Part shown: one piece after another, positions 18,720 to 25,515 of the stretch
Numbering within the stretch: position 1 is the first letter of the stretch
Layout of the letters: the number at the start of each line of letters is the position of its first letter
From: Acidobacteriota bacterium
GTDB taxonomy: Bacteria > Acidobacteriota > Blastocatellia > Pyrinomonadales > Pyrinomonadaceae
Assembly: GCA_003222835.1 (NCBI GenBank)
Contig: QHXE01000333.1
Coordinates: forward strand, 1-25,515
Length of the DNA: 25,515 nt
Reading direction: 5' to 3'
Notes under the pieces: model-generated
Seen by the model: the letters and a program-made list of their open reading frames with translations, nothing else
The model's database searches: none
What the model was told of the DNA's origin: nothing
Made by a program: the position numbers and the translations under genes

Positions 18720-18919
18720 TATTCCTCTTCCGTAAACGTTACCGTCTCGACATCGAGGAATCCTAATTCGACGGGTTCAGGCCTGCCGAAGATCGAAACC
18801 TTCACTTTTAACGTTGCCTTCTCTTCGTTGACCTCTTCAATTCTGCCGGTGAACGCCCGGAACGCACCTACCTTAATGCGCACCATTTCGCCAACCGAAT
18901 AAGAGAACCTCGGTGTCAT
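18719..18919 (-). CDS. Stand-alone NusG-type KOW domain protein (nusG C-terminal paralogue)
   Basis: This 66-residue gene encodes only a KOW domain. Aligned by hand with the C-terminal 65 residues of the adjacent NusG, 46 of 65 positions are identical (about 71%), including GExVRIKxGxFxxFTG, EVNEEK, VxIFGRxxPVEL and the FTEEE end. Many synonymous sites differ, so the duplication is not recent and the protein has been kept under selection. The ATG overlaps the nusG stop (ATGA) and its TAA overlaps the rplK ATG (TAATG), so it is cotranslated. In NusG this domain binds S10 (NusE) or Rho. A free copy would lack RNA-polymerase binding and could compete for, or add to, those contacts. Function is inference; a remnant is unlikely given the intact frame and coupling. 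Confidence 0.88.
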   Translation of the reverse strand: MTPRFSYSVGEMVRIKVGAFRAFTGRIEEVNEEKATLKVKVSIFGRPEPVELGFLDVETVTFTEEE

Positions 18920-19476
18920 TCCTCTTCAGTGAAGGTAACTTTTTCCACATCGAGGAAATTCAATTCAACCGGCGTCGAGCGCCCGAAGATTGTCACCGTA
19001 ACCTTGAGTGTGGACTTCTCCTCGTTAACGTCTTCGACCTTACCGGTGAAACTCTGGAACGGACCCGATTTGATGCGCACCGTCTCTCCACTGGCGTAGG
19101 AAAACTTAGGCTTCGGTTTCTCGGCCGCCTCGGCCACGTGATGCACAATCTGATCGACTTCCTGCGGCGTCAGCGGGGTCGGAGTTTGTCCACCGACAAA
19201 CCCGGTTACCTTTGGTGTAGAGCGAATTGCATGAAAGACGTTATCGGGAATATGGCCCCGATCGTCGCATTCGATCTGCACCAGTACATAGCCTGGATAG
19301 AACATCCGAGAAGATTCGACGCGCTTGTTTCCGCGCATTTCGACTACCGTTTCCGTCGGTACGAGTACTTCGCTGATGGCATCCTGTAGATCTGTTCCCG
19401 CCACGCGAGCCTTCAGGCTTTCACAAACCTTTTTCTCGTGTCCGGAATACGTATGAAGGATGAACCACTGTTTCAT
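18916..19476 (-). CDS. nusG: Transcription termination/antitermination protein NusG
   Basis: The 186-residue protein has the NGN domain at about 1-110 ([17 protein letters not shown] start, [29 protein letters not shown]) and the KOW domain at 122-186. NusG binds the RNA polymerase clamp through its NGN domain and links it to ribosomal S10 or Rho through KOW. The ATG at 19476 is chosen because MKQW is the conserved NusG start; an upstream TTG at 19524 would add 16 unrelated residues and overlap secE. It follows secE by 16 bp, the usual order, and overlaps the next gene by four bases. Confidence 0.95.
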   Translation of the reverse strand: MKQWFILHTYSGHEKKVCESLKARVAGTDLQDAISEVLVPTETVVEMRGNKRVESSRMFYPGYVLVQIECDDRGHIPDNVFHAIRSTPKVTGFVGGQTPTPLTPQEVDQIVHHVAEAAEKPKPKFSYASGETVRIKSGPFQSFTGKVEDVNEEKSTLKVTVTIFGRSTPVELNFLDVEKVTFTEEE

Positions 19477-19492
19477 TGAAATCTCTTTTCCG

Positions 19493-19789
19493 CTATCCCC
19501 CAAGCAAACTTCGCAGATGCTCAATCAAAAACGCCCAAATCCGATCGACGCCAAAAAGATAAAGCGCGAAGAAGATCACCGCAATCAAAGTAATAATGGT
19601 CGTATTCCTTACCTCGTTGACCGTCGGCCATGATACCCGCCGCATTTCCGCGCGAACGTCGCGCAGGAACTGCGCGGTCCGCGTGAAGAACCCCGCCGTA
19701 TGCGGACGAGCCGCGGGTTTGCGTTCACGCCGAACCGTTGGCGCGGCTTCGGGCAAAGCGCCGCTGATCTCGTTTTCTTCTTCGCTCAT
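19493..19789 (-). CDS. secE: Protein translocase subunit SecE
   Basis: The 98-residue protein has an acidic/basic cytosolic N-terminus, then the SecE signature [28 protein letters not shown] and one membrane helix (about [17 protein letters not shown]). This is the single-helix form found in most bacteria; it clamps SecY in the translocon. The ATG at 19789 (MSEEENEIS) is preferred over a TTG at 19810. It lies between tRNA-Trp and nusG, the conserved context. Confidence 0.93.
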   Translation of the reverse strand: MSEEENEISGALPEAAPTVRRERKPAARPHTAGFFTRTAQFLRDVRAEMRRVSWPTVNEVRNTTIITLIAVIFFALYLFGVDRIWAFLIEHLRSLLGG

Positions 19790-19820
19790 CGATACTCGGG
19801 CTTCTCTCAAATTCCTTCTG

Positions 19821-19896
19821 TGGCAGGGGTACCAGGATTCGAACCCGGACTTTCGGTTTTGGAGACCGACGTGCTAACCGTTGACACTATACCCCT
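19821..19896 (-). tRNA. trnW: tRNA-Trp (anticodon CCA)
   Basis: On the minus strand the 76-nt cloverleaf begins AGGGGTA and ends TACCCCT-G-CCA with an encoded CCA end. The anticodon stem TCGGT/ACCGA encloses the loop CTCCAAA, so the anticodon is CCA. The T-arm contains GGTTCGAATCC. Location between rpmG and secE is the standard bacterial position. Confidence 0.97.
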
Positions 19897-19920
19897 ACGT
19901 CTTAGTGACGCCGGGACTCC

Positions 19921-20073
19921 TTACTTCGTCTCTTTGTGACTTGTGTGCTTGCGGCAACGGCGGCAGAACTTACTGAACTCCAGACGATCAGTCGTGGTCT
20001 TCTTGTTCTTTGTCGTAACGTAGTTGCGGCTCTTGCATTCACCGCACTGCAACACAATGTTATCCCTAGGCAT
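19921..20073 (-). CDS. rpmG: 50S ribosomal protein L33 (zinc-ribbon form)
   Basis: A 50-residue frame starts [20 protein letters not shown] and ends HTSHKETK, which is L33. Cysteines C10, C13, C37 and C40 form two CxxC knuckles, so this is the zinc-binding version. It lies between tuf and tRNA-Trp, as in most bacteria. Confidence 0.96.
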   Translation of the reverse strand: MPRDNIVLQCGECKSRNYVTTKNKKTTTDRLEFSKFCRRCRKHTSHKETK

Positions 20074-20081
20074 AAGTCATT

Positions 20082-20172
20082 TCCGATTTCTGATTGCCAA
20101 TTTCCAATTTTTATGTGCCAGTAGTCACCTTTGTCTTTCCAATCGGCAATCGGCAATTGGAAATCCGCAATG
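20082..20172. repeat. Imperfect heptad-type repeats in the tuf-rpmG spacer
   Basis: The spacer reads GATTGCCAATTTCC on one side (20092-20105) and CAATCGGCAATCGGCAATTGG followed by AAATCCGCAATG on the other (about 20141-20170). These are variants of the GATTGCG/GATTTCG heptad pairs seen in other spacers of this operon and can pair with each other. Confidence 0.55.
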
Positions 20173-20175
20173 ATG

Positions 20176-21363
<1,188 letters not shown>

Positions 21364-21471
21364 ACTTGTATCTATCCTCTGAAGGAGCGCCGACATCCTT
21401 GCCGGCGGTTCGCGGGCATCCTGCCCGCCTCTCTTTCTTTACCCGTTCGCTCAATCGAGCGATTCTGAAAT

Positions 21472-21545
21472 GGAGCCCGCGATGAGATTTGAACTCATGA
21501 CCTCCTCCTTACCAAGGAGGCGCTCTACCCCTGAGCTACGCGGGC
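21472..21545 (-). tRNA. trnT: tRNA-Thr (anticodon GGT)
   Basis: The minus-strand cloverleaf starts GCCCGCG and ends CGCGGGC-T-CCA with encoded CCA. The anticodon stem CCTCC/GGAGG encloses TTGGTAA, so the anticodon is GGT. It is the last tRNA before tuf. Confidence 0.96.
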
Positions 21546-21577
21546 GCGAGTCAACTACAAATCGCGAGTCCAAACAT

Positions 21578-21653
21578 TGGAGCGGGCGACGAGACTCGAA
21601 CTCGCGACCCTCAGCTTGGAAGGCTGATGCTCTACCAACTGAGCTACACCCGC
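21578..21653 (-). tRNA. trnG: tRNA-Gly (anticodon TCC)
   Basis: The minus-strand cloverleaf starts GCGGGTG and ends CGCCCGC-T-CCA with encoded CCA. The anticodon stem TCAGC/GCTGA encloses CTTCCAA, so the anticodon is TCC. Confidence 0.96.
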
Positions 21654-21660
21654 CCACGAC

Positions 21661-21750
21661 GATTTCGGATTGCGAATTTCGGATTGCGGAATTGATCCCT
21701 CGCAATCGCTTCACCAAATACCGAGATCAGCATTCCGAAATCCGCAATCG
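21661..21750. repeat. Inverted heptad repeat pair between tRNA-Tyr and tRNA-Gly
   Basis: GATTTCGGATTGCGAATTTC and a further GGATTGCGG lie at 21661-21691. The complementary CCGAAATCCGCAATCG is at about 21735-21750. They can pair around a loop of about 45 nt. This is the same motif as in the rpoB-rpoC spacer. Confidence 0.7.
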
Positions 21751-21753
21751 CTT

Positions 21754-21843
<90 letters not shown>

Positions 21844-22031
21844 ATCTCCCCGTCAAGTAAGCACGCGAATAGAACCGGTGAGAAATTAGGATTGATGTTA
21901 CCTAAGTGCGCACTCCGGCCTTGTTCGCAAACTCGTCACTTTAACTGAGGACCGTCCACTTTTGCAAGTGCCGGCGCCAACAGCATTCCGCAATCGTAGT
22001 CGCGAAACTCGTCTTTTAACCGAAGATTAGT

Positions 22032-22107
<76 letters not shown>

Positions 22108-22124
22108 TGAATCGCGGCTCGCTC

Positions 22125-22153
22125 ATACTAGCAGTGTCGAAAATCAAAGTGAA
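22125..22153 (-). promoter_or_regulatory. Promoter candidate for the tRNA-tuf-rpo supercluster
   Basis: On the minus strand TTCACT (22153-22148), a 17-nt spacer and TAGTAT (22130-22125) match a sigma70-type promoter at 4 of 6 bases in each box. The first tRNA base is 17 bp beyond the -10 box, a short leader as expected for a tRNA operon. Its -35 box lies 6 bp from that of the divergent rplM promoter. Confidence 0.5.
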
Positions 22154-22159
22154 GTCGGC

Positions 22160-22188
22160 TTGACATCGCATTCTTCGTTTTCTATTCT
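22160..22188 (+). promoter_or_regulatory. Sigma70-type promoter of rplM-rpsI
   Basis: A perfect -35 box TTGACA (22160-22165), exactly 17 bp, then TATTCT (22183-22188). It leaves a leader of about 35 nt to the rplM ATG at 22231, including AAGGA 7 nt before the start. Confidence 0.75.
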
Positions 22189-22230
22189 ACTCGTTCGCGT
22201 TTGAGGCGCTTAAGATAGAAGGACTTATCT

Positions 22231-22686
22231 ATGTCAACTTACTTTCCCAGCGGCGCTGGGCTAGCCCAGAATCGAAAGTGGTACGTCGTGGACGCCGCGG
22301 GCAAAACTGTCGGCCACCTGGCATCGGAAGTCGCCGCCATCTTGACCGGCAAACGAAATCCAAAGTGGACGCCGTTTCTCGATATGGGCGATCACGTGAT
22401 TGTCGTGAATGCACGCAAGGCGATGTTTACCGGATCGAAAGCGACTGACAAAGTCTACAGGCGCCACACGCTTTATCCCGGCGGCTTGCGCGAAACTTCA
22501 GTGACCGAAATGTTTGCAAAACATCCCGAGCGGGTCATTGAACTCGCCGTGAAAGGAATGCTGCCCAAGACTAAACTCGGGCGCGCCATGGTCAAGAAGT
22601 TAAAAGTCTATGCTGACGCCGAGCATCCTCACACGGCGCAGCAACCGGTAATCCTCAACTTCCCATCACGCAAAAATCAAAAATAG
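22231..22686 (+). CDS. rplM: 50S ribosomal protein L13
   Basis: The 151-residue protein has the L13 hallmarks [29 protein letters not shown], [13 protein letters not shown] and [23 protein letters not shown]13 binds 23S rRNA early in large-subunit assembly. The ATG at 22231 has AAGGA 7 nt upstream. It forms the standard rplM-rpsI pair and is the first gene after the promoter at 22160-22188. Confidence 0.96.
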   Translation: MSTYFPSGAGLAQNRKWYVVDAAGKTVGHLASEVAAILTGKRNPKWTPFLDMGDHVIVVNARKAMFTGSKATDKVYRRHTLYPGGLRETSVTEMFAKHPERVIELAVKGMLPKTKLGRAMVKKLKVYADAEHPHTAQQPVILNFPSRKNQK

Positions 22687-22709
22687 AAAAAGCAAAAAAG
22701 GATTAAGAC

Positions 22710-23102
22710 GTGGCAGAAATTCAATATTATGGAACCGGGCGGCGAAAGACCTCGACCGCTCGCGTTTATTTGCGGCCGGGCGGCGGTAATTTCCAAGTCA
22801 ATCGCAAGACTTTCGAATCATATTTTCCGAACGAGACGTTGCGTATGATCATTCGCCAGCCTTTGAACCTGACTGAGACGGCGAATAAGTTCGATGTGGT
22901 GGTCAACGTAGCGGGCGGTGGGCCTTCGGGACAGGCCGGTGCGATTCGTCATGGCATCACGCGAGCACTGATCGAATACAACGGCGATCTGCGGCCGACT
23001 CTCAAACATGCAGGATTGATTACGCGCGATCCGCGCATCAAAGAGCGCAAGAAGTACGGGCAGAAGGGCGCGCGCAAGCGCTTCCAGTTCTCAAAGAGAT
23101 AA
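22710..23102 (+). CDS. rpsI: 30S ribosomal protein S9
   Basis: The 130-residue protein has S9 features [18 protein letters not shown], the [15 protein letters not shown] segment and the basic C-terminal tail ([17 protein letters not shown]) that reaches toward the P-site tRNA. The start is a GTG at 22710 with AAGGA 7-8 nt upstream; no better start lies closer. It follows rplM by 23 bp. Confidence 0.96.
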   Translation: MAEIQYYGTGRRKTSTARVYLRPGGGNFQVNRKTFESYFPNETLRMIIRQPLNLTETANKFDVVVNVAGGGPSGQAGAIRHGITRALIEYNGDLRPTLKHAGLITRDPRIKERKKYGQKGARKRFQFSKR

Positions 23103-23109
23103 GTCTGAA

Positions 23110-23125
23110 ATCTCAAATTTGAGAT
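23110..23125. repeat. 16-bp perfect palindrome in the rpsI-rpsB spacer
   Basis: ATCTCAAATTTGAGAT is its own reverse complement and lies just after the rpsI stop. The 130-bp spacer has no other gene. It resembles the CAAATTTG cores in the rplK-rplA spacer; it could be a repeat remnant or a regulator site for rpsB. Confidence 0.55.
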
Positions 23126-23232
23126 CTGAGTTTCAAGAGAATCCATTGTCGCGATTTTTGATTGGTTGCTTTTAACGTGAAAGCCGCGGTCGCGACGAGT
23201 ACATAAAACCAATTCACCAAGGAGAAAGCAGT

Positions 23233-24120
23233 TTGGTTACGGTTACGATGAAAGAGTTGCTGGAGGCCGGTGTTCACTTCGGTCACCAAGTGCGCCGTTG
23301 GAACCCGAAGATGAAGGAATATATTTTCGGCGAGCGCAACGGCATATATATTATCGATCTGCAAAAGACGCAGAAGATGTTTCGCGAGGCGCTTCAGTAT
23401 GTCACCAACACGATTGCTGAGGATCGCGGCAAGACAATGCTGTTCGTGGGCACGAAGCGTCAAGCCCAAGACGCTGTCCGCGAGGAAGCCGAGCGCGCTG
23501 GACAGTATTATGTCAACCAGCGCTGGCTGGGTGGTCTCTTAACGAATTTTCAGACCGTGCAAAAATCGATCAAGCGCCTCAAAGATCTCGAAGCGATGCA
23601 AACTGACGGCCGTTATGAAAAGCTGACCAAGAAGGAACGCATCAAACTCGATCGCGAACGGCAAGGCTTGGAGAAAACGCTTTCGGGTATCAAAGGAATG
23701 AACCGACTGCCGGACTCGATCTTCGTAATCGATGTGCGCAAGGAGGAGATTGCCGTGGCTGAAGCTAATAAGCTCGGCATTCCGGTGATTGCGGTCGTCG
23801 ACACGAATTGTTCGCCCGAAGGAGTCGACTACGTGATTCCAGGCAACGATGACGCGCTGCGCGCTGTCCGCCTTTTCGCTTCGCGTATTGCCGATGCTGT
23901 TCTCGAAGGTCAGCAAATGCTAACGGAGGGGGGCGCCGCAGTCGAACGGCCTGTCGGCGAAGAACAGCCCCAGCCTGCCGCGACGACTGAACCGACCAGC
24001 GAAGAGAGCAACGAATTAGAAACAGTTGCGGAAGTCCTACCGCCCGCTGAAGGTGAACCTGAGACGGCTTCGCACGACGAGGCTCCGAACGAAAGCGCGG
24101 AGGTCGTCGCCGCAAGTTAG
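23233..24120 (+). CDS. rpsB: 30S ribosomal protein S2
   Basis: The 295-residue protein has typical S2 motifs: [59 protein letters not shown] and [26 protein letters not shown]2 binds late to the small subunit and recruits S1 in many bacteria. The start is a TTG at 23233 with GGAG 9 nt upstream; a start at the internal ATG would delete conserved residues. Residues of about 235-295 form an acidic, Pro/Ala/Glu-rich tail that looks disordered and is longer than in E. coli S2 (241 residues). It is followed by a hairpin region and tsf, the conserved order. Confidence 0.96.
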   Translation: MVTVTMKELLEAGVHFGHQVRRWNPKMKEYIFGERNGIYIIDLQKTQKMFREALQYVTNTIAEDRGKTMLFVGTKRQAQDAVREEAERAGQYYVNQRWLGGLLTNFQTVQKSIKRLKDLEAMQTDGRYEKLTKKERIKLDRERQGLEKTLSGIKGMNRLPDSIFVIDVRKEEIAVAEANKLGIPVIAVVDTNCSPEGVDYVIPGNDDALRAVRLFASRIADAVLEGQQMLTEGGAAVERPVGEEQPQPAATTEPTSEESNELETVAEVLPPAEGEPETASHDEAPNESAEVVAAS

Positions 24121-24150
24121 AACGCAACGAAAGTTTCAATTTATCGGCGA

Positions 24151-24195
24151 GCGCAGCCTCAACAAGCGGGAACTCCGCCGGGCTGCGCATTTTAG
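24151..24195 (+). terminator. Possible attenuator hairpin between rpsB and tsf
   Basis: GCGCAGCC (24151-24158) and GGCTGCGC (24181-24188) form an 8-bp stem with an inner GCGGGA/TCCGC pairing. ATTTTAG follows, a weak T-tract. A partial terminator here would lower EF-Ts relative to S2. Confidence 0.45.
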
Positions 24196-24199
24196 TGAA

Positions 24200-24258
24200 G
24201 TAACATAGACTTCAGTCTGGGCCCTAGAGTCTGAGGCATCACCTGAAGTTCATGTTAC
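24200..24258 (+). other. Long inverted repeat just upstream of the tsf ribosome-binding site
   Basis: GTAACAT-ag-ACTTCAG (24200-24215) pairs with CTGAAGT-tc-ATGTTAC (24243-24258): 14 of 16 positions are complementary, around a 27-nt loop. It ends 4 nt before TTAGGAG, so it could control access to the tsf start. Confidence 0.6.
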
Positions 24259-24282
24259 CGAGTTAGGAGAATCTTAGTAATT

Positions 24283-24948
24283 ATGGGAGATACGTCAGCA
24301 GCAGCCATCAAGGCGCTACGAGATAAAACCGGGGCCGGCATGATGGAGTGCAAAAGAGCCCTGATCGAAGCAGAAGGCGCTGAAGAGCGGGCCATCGAAA
24401 TTTTGCGCGAACGCGGTTTGGCCTCAGCGAAAAAGAAAGAAGGCCGAGTCGCCGCGGAGGGCGTGGTCGGTTCGTACATTCATATGGGCGGTAAAGTCGG
24501 CGTCTTGGTCGAAGTAAACTGCGAAACTGACTTTGTGGCGCGCAGCGAAGAGTTTCAGCAACTCGTTAAAGACGTCGCGATGCACGTCGCGGCGGCGGAG
24601 CCGCGTTACGTTTCGCGCGAGGAAATTACGCCCGAAACGTTGGAAAAAGAGCGAGACATCGCGCGAGCCCAAGCGAAGAACGATCCCAAGAACGCCAACA
24701 AACCGGAACAGGTGATCGAGAAAATCGTCGAAGGCCGGCTAAATAAGTTCTATGAAGAGGTGGTGTTACTCGATCAGCCATTCATCAAAGATCCAGCGAA
24801 GACGGTAAGCGAGTTGGTGACCGAGAAGATCGCGAAGACCGGTGAGAGAGTCACAATTCGTCGGTTTGCGCGCTACAAGATGGGTGAAGGCCTCGAAAAA
24901 CGCGCCGATGATTTTGGCGATGAGGTCGCGAAGCTTGCGGGAGCTTAG
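24283..24948 (+). CDS. tsf: Translation elongation factor Ts
   Basis: The 221-residue protein has the UBA-like N-terminus ([26 protein letters not shown]) and the [17 protein letters not shown] motif that contacts EF-Tu, then a single core domain. It is a short form compared with E. coli (283 residues), as in other bacteria with compact EF-Ts. It exchanges GDP for GTP on EF-Tu, whose gene lies in the divergent operon. The ATG at 24283 is preceded by AGGAG at about 13 nt, slightly far, in a region that can form a hairpin. Confidence 0.95.
   Translation: MGDTSAAAIKALRDKTGAGMMECKRALIEAEGAEERAIEILRERGLASAKKKEGRVAAEGVVGSYIHMGGKVGVLVEVNCETDFVARSEEFQQLVKDVAMHVAAAEPRYVSREEITPETLEKERDIARAQAKNDPKNANKPEQVIEKIVEGRLNKFYEEVVLLDQPFIKDPAKTVSELVTEKIAKTGERVTIRRFARYKMGEGLEKRADDFGDEVAKLAGA

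Positions 24949-25515
<567 letters not shown>

Overview
The window looks like a chromosomal stretch of an Acidobacteriota bacterium, probably class Blastocatellia. This rests on gene style, moderate GC, the cysteine-rich insertion in RpoB and the many short palindromic intergenic repeats. It is inference, because no database search was possible.

Layout. Positions 1-465 hold the N-terminal end of a secreted Kelch-repeat protein (minus strand, cut by the window edge). From 979 to 4734 a plus-strand group encodes a CNNM/CBS (CorC/HlyC-type) membrane protein, a small cysteine-rich CWC protein, a deoxyhypusine-synthase-family enzyme carrying an in-frame DNA repeat, a YkgJ-type cysteine-cluster protein and a small Sm-like protein. 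It ends at a terminator shared with a convergent NlpC/P60 hydrolase. A secreted trypsin-like protease with TPR repeats follows on the minus strand.

From 22107 down to 7273 the minus strand carries the classical translation/transcription supercluster, in transcription order: tRNA-Thr(TGT), tRNA-Tyr, tRNA-Gly, tRNA-Thr(GGT), tuf, rpmG, tRNA-Trp, secE, nusG, an extra stand-alone KOW gene, rplK, rplA, rplJ, rplL, rpoB, rpoC, and a good intrinsic terminator. A divergent promoter pair at about 22125-22188 separates it from the plus-strand cluster rplM-rpsI-rpsB-tsf-pyrH (pyrH is cut by the right edge).

The most striking points are these. (1) A 66-residue gene, translationally coupled between nusG and rplK, is a diverged copy of the NusG C-terminal KOW domain, about 71% identical by hand alignment. 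(2) rpoB and rpoC, normally intact and essential, are interrupted: an in-frame TAG and a frame-breaking loss of roughly 80 nt in rpoB, and a frame-breaking loss of roughly 56-59 nt in rpoC. Assembly or consensus error is the simplest explanation, but the TAG falls at a place where a split beta subunit is conceivable. (3) RpoB has an eight-cysteine, double zinc-ribbon-like insertion. (4) A family of palindromic repeats has entered the 3' end of one gene and, as two 36-bp units, the coding frame of another. (5) Operon spacers repeatedly carry inverted pairs of GATTGCG/GATTTCG heptads and other long hairpins.
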